Below, piece after piece: positions 50,323-58,890 of a DNA stretch of 64,000 nucleotides (the first letter of the stretch is position 1; each line of letters starts with the position of its first letter). The notes beneath the pieces are model-generated. The model was not told the origin of the DNA. It saw only the letters and a program-made list of their open reading frames with translations, and made no database searches. The position numbers were made by a program, and so were the translations under genes. Source of the DNA: Anaerolineae bacterium (GTDB lineage: Bacteria > Chloroflexota > Anaerolineae > Aggregatilineales > Phototrophicaceae); assembly GCA_022821805.1 (NCBI GenBank), contig JAJECX010000043.1, positions 62,001 to 126,000 of the forward strand, read 5' to 3'.

Positions 50323-51834
50323 ATGAGCGAATACATCCTGGAGATGCGGAATATCTCCAAGTCATTTGCCGGTGTGCATGCGCTGAAAGACGTCACGATC
50401 CGCTGCCGGCCCGGCCAGGTCTATGGACTGGTGGGCGAGAATGGCGCAGGCAAGTCGACCCTAATGAAGATCTTGGCGGGCGCCTACCTGGCGGACGCCG
50501 GCGAGATTATCTACAAGGGCGAACGCCGCGAGCAGATGTCGGCCGGCGAGATCATCGACAGCGGCATCAGCATCATCTATCAGGAGCTTGCGCTCGTTCC
50601 GCAATTGTCGGTGGCGGAAAATATCTTCCTCGGACGCGAGCCGCAGCGCGCGCTCGGGATATTGGACTTGAAGTCGTTGCACGAGCGCGCCGCCAAATTA
50701 ACCGAGCGGCTTGGCATTTCAATGGACACGCGCACTCCCGTCAGCGAGTTGACCGTCGCCCAACGCCAACTGGTGGAGATCGCCAAAGCGCTTTCACAAA
50801 ATGCCGATCTGATCGTCATGGATGAGCCGTCGGCGATCTTGGCTGGCAGCGAGCTTGACCAACTGTTTCGCATCATCGAATCGCTCGTTGAACATGGCGT
50901 GACCATCATTTACATTTCTCATCGACTGGACGAGGTCTTTCGCATCGCTGACGAGGTAACGGTGCTTAAGGATGGCGAATTGGTCGATACCCGTCCCATT
51001 GAGCAATTGGATCGTCCCATGCTGGTCGAGCTGATGGTCGGGCGCCCGCTGGATGAAATATTTCCGCAGACCGAACACGAGCAGGGCGACCTGGTCTTGA
51101 TCGCCGAGAATATCTCCACCGACACCATACTGGAAAACGCCAGCCTGGAGCTCTATGCGGGCGAGATATTGGGCATCGCCGGCATGGTCGGCTCGGGCCG
51201 GACGGAGTTGGCGCGCGCTTTGTTCGGCGCCGATCCTTTGACGAGCGGGACGATATCGCTGGCTGGCGCGAAAGGCGACAGTTGGAACAATCCGGCGCAG
51301 GCGATCGAGTCGGGTTTGGCGCTGGTACCGGAAGATCGCAAGTCGCACGGGCTGTTTACGTCGCTCTCGGTGCGCGTCAATTTGACGCTGCCGATCTTGT
51401 CGCGCCTCACGCGCTTCGGCATCCTGCAAAGCCAGGCTGAGGATGAGATCGTCGAGGAAGCGAAAGACCGCCTTTCCATCGTTATGGCATCGGCCGATCA
51501 GGAAGCGCAGTACCTCAGCGGCGGCAATCAGCAGAAGGTGGTTTTGGCGAAGTGGCTGGAGACGAATCCAGCGGTGGTCATCCTGGATGAACCGACTCGG
51601 GGCGTCGATGTAGGGGCGAAATTCGAAATCTACAAGCTGATGCGCCAACTGAATGATCGTGGGATTGCGATTGTGATGATCTCCTCTGAACTGCCCGAAG
51701 TCATCGGCATGAGCGACCGGATATTGGTTATGAACGACGGCCGCATCGTGGGGGAAGTCCCCCAGGTTGAAGCGACCGAAGCCGGCATTATTGAACTCGC
51801 CACTATGGCTGACGCCGTGGCGAATGCTTCATGA
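50323..51834 (+). CDS. Ribose-type ABC ATPase with two nucleotide-binding domains (RbsA-like)
   Basis: 503 aa. NBD1: Walker A GENGAGKST, TVAQRQLVEIAKAL in the signature position, Walker B LIVMDEPSAIL. NBD2: P-loop GMVGSGRTE (changed, as usual for this family), signature LSGGNQQKV, Walker B VVILDEPTRGVD. Start at ATG 50323 (MSEYILEMRNISKSF), where homology begins; an upstream ATG at 50293 is possible. Stop and next start overlap by 4 bases. Confidence 0.94.
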   Translation: MSEYILEMRNISKSFAGVHALKDVTIRCRPGQVYGLVGENGAGKSTLMKILAGAYLADAGEIIYKGERREQMSAGEIIDSGISIIYQELALVPQLSVAENIFLGREPQRALGILDLKSLHERAAKLTERLGISMDTRTPVSELTVAQRQLVEIAKALSQNADLIVMDEPSAILAGSELDQLFRIIESLVEHGVTIIYISHRLDEVFRIADEVTVLKDGELVDTRPIEQLDRPMLVELMVGRPLDEIFPQTEHEQGDLVLIAENISTDTILENASLELYAGEILGIAGMVGSGRTELARALFGADPLTSGTISLAGAKGDSWNNPAQAIESGLALVPEDRKSHGLFTSLSVRVNLTLPILSRLTRFGILQSQAEDEIVEEAKDRLSIVMASADQEAQYLSGGNQQKVVLAKWLETNPAVVILDEPTRGVDVGAKFEIYKLMRQLNDRGIAIVMISSELPEVIGMSDRILVMNDGRIVGEVPQVEATEAGIIELATMADAVANAS

Positions 51835-52805
51835 ATATCTCGGCGCGGCTTTTCGACGGGCTGAGCGCTTCCCAGCGGCTGTTTCTGCGGCGCTACGGAC
51901 CGATTTTTGCCGTTTACGGCTTTATTGTTGTTCTCATCATCATCGGCGCCACACAGTCCGAGCGCTTTTTGACCGTACGCAATCTGACCAATGTCGCGCG
52001 GCAAGCCGCTTTTCTGGGCATTGTCGCCTTGGGGCAGATGCTCGTCATATTGACCGCCGGCATTGACCTGTCCGTCGGTTCGCTGGTGAAGCTGTCGATA
52101 CTCGTATCGGCAATCGTGATGAACGGCGAAACCAGCAACCAGGGCGCGGCTATCGTGGCAACGCTGGGGCTGGGGCTGCTGGTTGGGCTGATCCATGGAT
52201 TCCTGGTCAATGAGGTGAAGATTGCGCCCTTCATCGTCACACTGGCTTCGCTGGGCATTTTGCGCGGCATCAGCCTCAGCATTTCGACATCGCCAGTTGG
52301 CTCGGCGAGCAGACCTTTCATCATGTTCTATGTGCAAAAGGTCGGTCCAGTGCCCGTCATCGCCATTATGTTTGGCGCTTTGCTTGTTCTGACCGCGCTG
52401 CTGCTGCGCTATACCGCCTTTGGGAAATATCTATACGCGATCGGCGGGAATATCGAAGTGGCGCATCTCTCTGGGGTGCCGGTCAAGCTTGTGCGCTATG
52501 GCGTGTACGTGATCTGCAGCATTAGCGCGTCGATAACTGGCTTGCTTTGGCTGTCGCGCATGGGCGTTGGCGATCCTGCAATTGGCGACGGCATTGAGTT
52601 GCAAGCGATCACGGCTGTGATCATTGGCGGCACCAGTCTCTTCGGCGGGCGCGGCACGGTGATCGGCACGCTCGGCGGTGTGCTGCTGCTTGGCATCACC
52701 GCCAATCTGCTGGTGATGCTGGGAGTGAATCAATTCGTCCAAGGTCTCATTCAGGGCATCATCATTGTGGCGGCGGTGGCGCTTTACAAGCAAGAAGGAG
52801 ACTAG
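51831..52805 (+). CDS. Ribose-type ABC permease 2 (RbsC-like)
   Basis: 324 aa, BPD_transp_2 family: AAFLGIVALGQMLVILTAGIDLSVGS, GLIHGFLVNEVKIAPFIVTLA, YAIGGNIEVAHLSGVPVKLV, IIGGTSLFGGRGTVIGTLGG. It is homologous to permease 1 (47953-48930) but clearly diverged, suggesting that the membrane part is a heterodimer. ATGA overlap with the ATPase gene. Confidence 0.93.
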   Translation: MNISARLFDGLSASQRLFLRRYGPIFAVYGFIVVLIIIGATQSERFLTVRNLTNVARQAAFLGIVALGQMLVILTAGIDLSVGSLVKLSILVSAIVMNGETSNQGAAIVATLGLGLLVGLIHGFLVNEVKIAPFIVTLASLGILRGISLSISTSPVGSASRPFIMFYVQKVGPVPVIAIMFGALLVLTALLLRYTAFGKYLYAIGGNIEVAHLSGVPVKLVRYGVYVICSISASITGLLWLSRMGVGDPAIGDGIELQAITAVIIGGTSLFGGRGTVIGTLGGVLLLGITANLLVMLGVNQFVQGLIQGIIIVAAVALYKQEGD

Positions 52806-52810
52806 TATCG

Positions 52811-53968
52811 ATGGTGTTACATGCGAACCGGCCCAGCGTGCAGGCGCTGCAGCCGAGTTTGATACGTAAGCTGGCCAACACCGCAATCGGACGTTCCGAT
52901 GTGATTCCGCTCTGGTTTGGCGAGCCAGACAAGCCGACGCCTCAGTTCATTCGACAGGCGGCAAAAGACGCGCTTGATGAGGGGCAGACCTTTTATCAAC
53001 CCAACCTGGGTATCATCAAATTGCGCCAGGCGCTCGCGACCTACATGAAAGACCTATATGGCACAGAGCTTTCGTCCGAAAACATTTGCGTTACGCCATC
53101 GGGCATGACAGCGCTGGCGCTGGCGCTGCAGTGCATTGTTGCCGAGGGCGATGCCGTGGTCATTCCGTCGCCGGTCTGGCCGAACCTGCCGGCGGCCGCC
53201 GAGATTTTGGGGGCGGAAATTGCGCGCGTCCCCTTGCGACCGCGCTGCGGCCATTGGCGCCTGGACCTGGATGAACTCTTCGCCGCCTGCAAGCCGAACA
53301 CGAGCGCCTTGCTAATCAACTCGCCCAACAATCCAACCGGCTGGATGCTCCAGGACGCGGAGCAGCGGTTGATACTCGATTTCTGCCGCGAGCGCGACAT
53401 CTGGCTGATTGCCGACGAGGTCTACAGCCGCATCGTCTACGATCGCGATTATGCGCCAAGCTTCATCGACAAGGTGACTGAGGACGACAAGTACCTGATC
53501 GTCAACAGTTTTTCCAAGTCCTGGGCGATGACCGGCTGGCGGCTGGGCTGGCTGACAGCGCCAAAATCATTGGTCCGCACGCTGGAGATCGTGACCGAGT
53601 TCAATTATTCCTGCATATTCGCTCCTGTGCAGATCGCCGGCATCACGGCGCTGCAGGGCGGCGAAGAGTTCATTTGCGCCTCGAGCGCGCGTTATCGCGC
53701 GGCATTGACTGCGGTCGAACGCGCTTTCGGTGAATTGCCACGCGTGACCTTTCCAAGCCCGCAGGCGGCATTCTACGCATTCTTCGCCGTCGATGGCGTG
53801 ACGGACAGTTACGATTTTGCCGAGAACGCGCTGCGCCAATGCGGCGTGGGCTTGGCGCCGGGCGCGGCTTTTGGACCACAAGGCGAGGGCTACCTGCGAC
53901 TCTGTTTCGCCGCCGATGTGTCATTGATCGAGCGGGCGCTGGCGCAGATGAAGCCGCTCCTTATCTAG
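52811..53968 (+). CDS. Pyridoxal-phosphate aminotransferase, class I/II
   Basis: 385 aa, fold-type I aminotransferase. Conserved: WFGEPDKPTPQFI, YQPNLGIIKLRQALATYM, TPSGMTALALALQ, SPNNPTGWML (Asn/Pro loop), DEVYSRIVY with the ring-contacting Asp and Tyr, SFSKSWAMTGWRLGW with K236 as the PLP Schiff-base lysine, and CGVGLAPGAAFG with the C-terminal LRLCFAADVS carrying the substrate Arg. It resembles aspartate/aromatic or alanine-type enzymes; the exact pair is unknown. Begins 5 bases after permease 2, so probably in the transporter operon, hinting that an amino compound is imported. Confidence 0.92.
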   Translation: MVLHANRPSVQALQPSLIRKLANTAIGRSDVIPLWFGEPDKPTPQFIRQAAKDALDEGQTFYQPNLGIIKLRQALATYMKDLYGTELSSENICVTPSGMTALALALQCIVAEGDAVVIPSPVWPNLPAAAEILGAEIARVPLRPRCGHWRLDLDELFAACKPNTSALLINSPNNPTGWMLQDAEQRLILDFCRERDIWLIADEVYSRIVYDRDYAPSFIDKVTEDDKYLIVNSFSKSWAMTGWRLGWLTAPKSLVRTLEIVTEFNYSCIFAPVQIAGITALQGGEEFICASSARYRAALTAVERAFGELPRVTFPSPQAAFYAFFAVDGVTDSYDFAENALRQCGVGLAPGAAFGPQGEGYLRLCFAADVSLIERALAQMKPLLI

Positions 53969-54099
53969 GCTGGGCGTTAATATCCAGATTGTCGCAAGGT
54001 TTCAAAACCTCAACGAAACCTGCATGGGACATTTTGACCTTGGTTGGTTAGAATGTGCCGAGTTTTACGCGCGACCGGAAATAGGGGAGGCGAAAGATC

Positions 54100-54876
54100 A
54101 TGAGACGAAGCAAGGTGCTGGCGAAATGGCGGGCGGGTGAATTCGCGCGCTTTTGCGGGTTGGGGCATTTCATACCCTTCTATATTCAGCATGCCGCGCA
54201 TAACAAGTTCGACGGCATCTGGCTTGATTTGGAACATCGCAACTTTGACTTGCGCGAAGTGCAGCACCTGCTTTCGCTATGCCACCGATTCGATATCGAT
54301 TGCATGGTCAGATCGCCAACAATTCAGCGCAGCCGTCTCTACCGCTTTCTCGAAGATGGCGCGGCTGGCTTGATGATCCCCTTTGTCTCGACGGCAGAAA
54401 AGGCGCGCGCGATCGTCAAGGCGGCCAAGTTCCCGCCCATCGGCAATCGCGGCTTGGATGGGACCGGGCTGGATGCCGATTTCGGCTTGAATCGAGGCCG
54501 CCCGGACGATACGTTTGTCCAGGATGCCAACCGCGAGACCTTTATCGTGGCGCAGATAGAGGAGCCGGAAGCGGTCGCAAACGCCGAGGAGATCGCCGCC
54601 GTTGAAGGCATTGACGCCCTTTTTGTTGGACCAGCTGACTTGGGACTGCGCCTGGACACTTACCCGTCTTTTGGCATGTCGCTTGATGAAGCGGTGGCGC
54701 AAGTGGCGGCGGCGGCGGCGAAACATGGCAAAGTCTGGGCGCGAACGGCTTCCTCCATTGAGGAAGTAGACAAGTACCGCCGTCAAGGTTCGTTGATGAT
54801 CCCGCATGGCGGCGACTTTGCGCTGGCGCAGATGCTGAAAACAGCCGGCGACGAACTGGACAGCATATTGGTCTGA
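54100..54876 (+). CDS. HpcH/HpaI-family aldolase
   Basis: Class II pyruvate aldolase of 258 aa that cleaves 2-oxo-4-hydroxy acids to pyruvate and an aldehyde. Conserved: FDGIWLDLEHRNFDL (metal-loop Glu/Asp region), FLEDGAAGLMIPFVSTAEKA, VAQIEEPEAVANAEEIAAVEGID and FVGPADLGLRL with the metal-binding Asp. GGGGAGG precedes ATG 54100. It may degrade a sugar acid; the substrate is not identifiable. 131 bp after the aminotransferase gene. Confidence 0.92.
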   Translation: MRRSKVLAKWRAGEFARFCGLGHFIPFYIQHAAHNKFDGIWLDLEHRNFDLREVQHLLSLCHRFDIDCMVRSPTIQRSRLYRFLEDGAAGLMIPFVSTAEKARAIVKAAKFPPIGNRGLDGTGLDADFGLNRGRPDDTFVQDANRETFIVAQIEEPEAVANAEEIAAVEGIDALFVGPADLGLRLDTYPSFGMSLDEAVAQVAAAAAKHGKVWARTASSIEEVDKYRRQGSLMIPHGGDFALAQMLKTAGDELDSILV

Positions 54877-54913
54877 CGGCTTTAAGTTACGGGTGTTGAC
54901 GCTTCGCTTGCGA

Positions 54914-55987
54914 TTACGACCAGGCGCCATACAAGAAGCGCAGCCAGTTGCCGTGCATAATGTTTGCGATGTCATCGGCTTGGTAGCCGCGCGCTGCCAG
55001 CAATTCCGGCAACAACTGCAAGTCGGCAATGGTATCGAGATCACAGGGGGACTGCTCGCGCCCGAAGCCGCCGTCGAGATCCGTGCCGATAGCGGCATGC
55101 AGGCTGTTCCCGGCTAACTGACAAATGTGATCAATATGGTCAATCACCGTTTCGATGAAAACATCCCGGTTGCTGCCGCCGCGGACGAAACCCGGTTGCA
55201 GCATCCATATATCGAAGGCGGCGCCGATAACGCCATCGCGCTTGATGATGAGTTTCAGTTGGTCGTCGCTGAATTGCCGCTGGTGGGGCACGAGCGCGCG
55301 GCAATTGTTGTGGCTGGCCAACACCGGACCGTCATAGACCTTCACTGCTTGCCAGAAGGCTTGATCGCTCATGTGCGTGAGGTCAAGCAGCATACCGAGA
55401 CGGTTCATCTCTCGCAGCAAAGGCTCGCCCAGCGCCGTAAGCCCATGCTCGACGCCGGTGCCGCCGGCATATCGACCGGGTCCGTAATGCGTGGGACCTA
55501 GCAGCCGCAAGCCAGCCTCCCACCATTCTTCCAACTGCGCCGGATCGCGTATGGGGTCGGCGCCCTCCATGCTGATTACGAAGCCTAACGGGGGCGCATT
55601 AAGGGGATTGGGGCCGACAGATTCCCATGCTTCCCATTCGGCGATATGGGCGCGCAAGCTCTCGCTGTCTGCAAGAACGCGCGCATGTCCATCTGTTTCC
55701 AAAGCGCGATAATAAGCTAGCTGTCCTTTGGCGATGCCATAAGCCTGCGATTGCGAGCCGTAGTCGAGGTATGCGACTTTGTGCCCGGTAGAACGCGCCA
55801 GCATGGTGACGAAGCTTAGGGCGACGCGCCCTTGCCGCATCTCGGGCAGGCAAACGGTGTTCTGCGCGCGTCCCTTTCCCGCGACTTTCGCTTCGTTCGC
55901 CCGGATGGTGTAGACGGATTCAAGCAGATTCCGATTCCATTGCAGCGCAGACCAGGCAAGGTCCAGGTGCGCGTCTATAACCAGCAT
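54914..55987 (-). CDS. Membrane dipeptidase (renal dipeptidase family M19)
   Basis: Zinc dipeptidase of 357 aa. DAHLDLAW supplies the HxD metal ligands (H7, D9); further ligand regions are FVISMEGADPI, DLTHMSDQAFW, LASHNNCRAL and GTDLDGGFG. Despite the name, no signal peptide is present, so it is probably cytoplasmic. Family members split dipeptides, including those with a D-residue at the C-terminus. Convergent with the HpcH aldolase gene; downstream of the D-threonine-aldolase-like gene by 53 bp. Confidence 0.93.
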   Translation of the reverse strand: MLVIDAHLDLAWSALQWNRNLLESVYTIRANEAKVAGKGRAQNTVCLPEMRQGRVALSFVTMLARSTGHKVAYLDYGSQSQAYGIAKGQLAYYRALETDGHARVLADSESLRAHIAEWEAWESVGPNPLNAPPLGFVISMEGADPIRDPAQLEEWWEAGLRLLGPTHYGPGRYAGGTGVEHGLTALGEPLLREMNRLGMLLDLTHMSDQAFWQAVKVYDGPVLASHNNCRALVPHQRQFSDDQLKLIIKRDGVIGAAFDIWMLQPGFVRGGSNRDVFIETVIDHIDHICQLAGNSLHAAIGTDLDGGFGREQSPCDLDTIADLQLLPELLAARGYQADDIANIMHGNWLRFLYGAWS

Positions 55988-56040
55988 TTTGTGATCCTGT
56001 AGGGTCTATGAATGCGATGACAAAAGCGACGTGAGCGCAG

Positions 56041-57093
56041 TTACCAGACCATGCCGCGCGCCGCCACATCCCAGACTTCTTCAATGTTTTCGCCACGAAC
56101 GCCATAGAGTTGATTGTGCAGATTTGTCACCACGCAGGTGTGCACGGGAATAATATGCACCATTTCGCCGACCACGGGCGGGCTGGGGCAGGCGCTGCAG
56201 TCGACATAGCCGTGCTCCTCATTGACCTTGTGCAGGCGCGCGTCCGGGTACTCAACGATGTAACCGAACTGTCCATTGATCGTTTCGGAGTTTATCGCCT
56301 TGCTGCCGCTATCGAGGATGACGCGGTCCGGCTCATTGGCGCTGACGACAGTCGCGATTATCTGCATGGCGCAGTTGTCGAAGCTGGCGCGGTTGACAGC
56401 CACACAGGTCCAGTCCCAGAAGATGGAAGTGCCCACCCGCAATTCAGTCAACTCTGGCAGCAAATGAGCGTCGCTGCTGGCGCCACTGCCGCCGCCGCTA
56501 ATGGTCTCAACCGCGATACCAGCGTCGGCTAGCAAGCCTAGCGTCTCCAGCAGGCGCGGGCGAACCGCTGCGTCAGAAGGATAGATCATCACGCCAGCAA
56601 AGCGCAGGTTGTCAGTCGCTGCGATATGCTGCGCTAGCTCAAGAGCGGAAGCCGGCGTCGTGCCGGTTCGTTCGCCCAGCGAAACCAGCTCAACCATCAT
56701 GCTGATCGTGACGTCAGCTTCTTGCGCCGCTTCGGCGATGCCATCGACGACAGGCTTGCTATCGACGGTGACGGTCACAGCGGCTTGCTGCGCTAGCTTA
56801 GCCAGGCGCCGCGTTTTGCGCCGCCCGACGATATTGTACGGGATCTGAATGTCGCCAAAACCGGCAGCCGCGAAGACCTCCGCTTCGCTGACTTTTTGGC
56901 AGGCAATGCCGACCGCGCCGGCTTCGATTTGACGGCGGGCGATATCGGGTATCTTGTGCGTCTTGATATGCGGGCGGAAGTTGATGCCCAAGTTGTCGCA
57001 GTGTTTCTGCATCGACTCAATGTTATCTTCCATCTTGTCCAAATCAATGAGTACGCTGGGCGTCTCGAGCTCGCTTACAAGAGAAATCGCCAC
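56041..57093 (-). CDS. D-threonine aldolase / D-serine dehydratase-like PLP enzyme
   Basis: 350 aa, alanine-racemase-fold (type III) PLP enzyme. LETPSVLIDLDKMEDNIESM is the typical start; the PLP lysine is K44 in RPHIKTHK; the metal-binding HXC of the C-terminal domain is PVHTC. Members cleave D-threonine to glycine and acetaldehyde or dehydrate D-serine. The next gene downstream encodes a dipeptidase and the gene upstream is pdxS (PLP synthesis), consistent with use of D-amino acids or their peptides. Confidence 0.9.
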   Translation of the reverse strand: MAISLVSELETPSVLIDLDKMEDNIESMQKHCDNLGINFRPHIKTHKIPDIARRQIEAGAVGIACQKVSEAEVFAAAGFGDIQIPYNIVGRRKTRRLAKLAQQAAVTVTVDSKPVVDGIAEAAQEADVTISMMVELVSLGERTGTTPASALELAQHIAATDNLRFAGVMIYPSDAAVRPRLLETLGLLADAGIAVETISGGGSGASSDAHLLPELTELRVGTSIFWDWTCVAVNRASFDNCAMQIIATVVSANEPDRVILDSGSKAINSETINGQFGYIVEYPDARLHKVNEEHGYVDCSACPSPPVVGEMVHIIPVHTCVVTNLHNQLYGVRGENIEEVWDVAARGMVW

Positions 57094-57152
57094 GACAGGT
57101 ATCCCTTTCGCTGTAAAGGCTTGGCCAATGTTGTAACAGAACGGCTAGCGGT

Positions 57153-58058
57153 CTACCAGCCGCGTTTGCCAAGGATGACTTCATCGGGCGTCACGTTTAT
57201 GCCGACCATCGCTTCGCCCAGATTGCGGCTTACATCAGCAAGGATAAGCGCATCGCTGAAGTGTGTCACCGCTTTGACGATCGCGCGGGCGCGCTTTGCC
57301 GGCTCGCCGCTCTTGAAGATGCCGCTGCCGACGAACACGCCGTCGACGCCGAGCTGCATCATCAGCGCGGCATCGGCCGGGGTGGCGACCCCGCCCGCGG
57401 CGAAGTTCACCACTGGCAGGCGACCGAGCTCAGCCGTCTCTTTGACCAGATGATAGGGCGCGCGGATTTCTTTGGCGTAGGTGTAGATCTCGTCTTCATC
57501 CATGCAGCTGATGCGGCGTATATCGCCATTGACGGAACGCGCGTGACGGACCGCCTCCACAACATCGCCAGTGCCCGCCTCGCCCTTGGTGCGCATCATG
57601 GCGGCGCCTTCGTTGATGCGCCGCAGCGCTTCACCGAGATTGCGGCAGCCGCATACGAAGGGCACGGAAAACTTCCATTTGTTGATATGGTGCTCTTCGT
57701 CGGCCGGCGTTAAGACTTCGCTCTCGTCGATGTAGTCGACGCCCATCGCTTCCAGGATTTGCGCTTCGACGAAATGGCCGATACGCGCCTTCGCCATCAC
57801 CGGGATGGATACGGCATTGATGATTCCTTCGATCATATCGGGGTCGCTCATGCGGGCGACGCCGCCATGGGCGCGGATATCAGCCGGCACTCGCTCAAGC
57901 GCCATGACGGCGACGGCGCCGGCGTCTTCAGCGATACGCGCCTGCTCGAGCGTGACAACATCCATAATCACGCCGCCTTTGAGCATTTGCGCCAAGCCGC
58001 GCTTTACTTTTTCCGTTCCCTTTTCATTGCCGTTCTGCTGATGACCGTTGGTGACCAT
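57153..58058 (-). CDS. pdxS: Pyridoxal 5'-phosphate synthase lyase subunit
   Basis: Makes PLP from ribose 5-phosphate, glyceraldehyde 3-phosphate and ammonia. 301 aa TIM barrel; [55 protein letters not shown] (catalytic Lys), [10 protein letters not shown] (second swinging Lys), [20 protein letters not shown] and [11 protein letters not shown] are all highly conserved. Start at ATG 58058, with GAGG 8 bases upstream; in-frame codons further upstream overlap the divergent GNAT gene's promoter. The glutaminase partner pdxT is not in the window. Confidence 0.97.
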   Translation of the reverse strand: MVTNGHQQNGNEKGTEKVKRGLAQMLKGGVIMDVVTLEQARIAEDAGAVAVMALERVPADIRAHGGVARMSDPDMIEGIINAVSIPVMAKARIGHFVEAQILEAMGVDYIDESEVLTPADEEHHINKWKFSVPFVCGCRNLGEALRRINEGAAMMRTKGEAGTGDVVEAVRHARSVNGDIRRISCMDEDEIYTYAKEIRAPYHLVKETAELGRLPVVNFAAGGVATPADAALMMQLGVDGVFVGSGIFKSGEPAKRARAIVKAVTHFSDALILADVSRNLGEAMVGINVTPDEVILGKRGW

Positions 58059-58176
58059 GTTGTGACCTCGTTTCCTCGCGATGGCTGCTGGCAACCATCC
58101 TAGAGCATGCCGCGTAATATCTGTATGTCCAATGCAGTCCATTGATACCATGAGATAGCTATGCGCAACAGGGGTG

Positions 58177-58206
58177 TTGCCAGGCGATTCCAGTGAGCGA
58201 TACACT
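58177..58206 (+). promoter_or_regulatory. Candidate promoter of the GNAT gene
   Basis: TTGCCA (58177-58182), 18 bp, TACACT (58201-58206), then about 30 bases to ATG 58237. Five of six and four of six matches to consensus. Confidence 0.4.
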
Positions 58207-58236
58207 AGGGTGCGCAGCCAGGCGCAGGCAGATAAC

Positions 58237-58872
58237 ATGATCAGCGAATCGATTCGAATTGAGACGATTAAGCCGGTTCACGCGCGTGCGCTCGAGCAAT
58301 TGCAGCGCGATTGTTTTCCCACGCTTGACGATAACGAATTGATGCGAGAAGAACACTTTCTCAATCATTGCCGGCTTTTTCCCCAAGGCAATTTTGTCGC
58401 GATCTTTGCAGAGCAAGTTATCGGACTGGGCTCGGGCTTCCTGATTGATTTCGACTTCGCCCAGGCCCAGCATAGCTTCCAGGAGATCATCGACGGCGGA
58501 TTCTACAGCAATCATGATCCGGAAGGCGATTGGTATTACGGCGCAGATATCAGCGTGCATCCAGACTTCCGCAGGCGCGGCGCCGGCTCGCTGCTCTATG
58601 AGGCGCGCATGGAACTGGTCAAGAGCATGAATCGGCGCGGCATCGTGGCTGGCGGCTTGATCCCTGGTTACGCTGAGTACAAGAGCGGCATGGCGCCGCG
58701 CCAATATGTGGATCGGGTGGCGGCCGGCGCGATCTACGACAGCACCTTGTCGTTTCAATTGAGGCGCGGTTTCGAAGTACGTGGATTGCTGGAAGATTAT
58801 ATTGAAGACGCCGCTTCCGACAATTGGGCGACCTTGATCGTGTGGGAGAATCCTTGCTACCAGGCGCAATAG
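58237..58872 (+). CDS. GNAT-family N-acetyltransferase
   Basis: Acetyl-CoA-dependent acyltransferase of 211 aa. [21 protein letters not shown] is motif A, with the pyrophosphate-binding R/Q-x-x-G-x-G/A loop (RRRGAG). Motif D lies in ...FLIDFDFA.... The substrate side includes [15 protein letters not shown] and the unusual [27 protein letters not shown], a layout seen in enzymes acting on diverse amines. Start at ATG 58237; a longer start at 58174 would overlap the promoter. Confidence 0.88.
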   Translation: MISESIRIETIKPVHARALEQLQRDCFPTLDDNELMREEHFLNHCRLFPQGNFVAIFAEQVIGLGSGFLIDFDFAQAQHSFQEIIDGGFYSNHDPEGDWYYGADISVHPDFRRRGAGSLLYEARMELVKSMNRRGIVAGGLIPGYAEYKSGMAPRQYVDRVAAGAIYDSTLSFQLRRGFEVRGLLEDYIEDAASDNWATLIVWENPCYQAQ

Positions 58873-58890
58873 AGCCTGATTGCGATCTTG

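Noticed and set aside
57153..58238. 60-residue N-terminal extension of PdxS
   Set aside because: PdxS proteins are about 290-300 residues; the upstream stretch overlaps the GNAT promoter, and a good ribosome site precedes ATG 58058.
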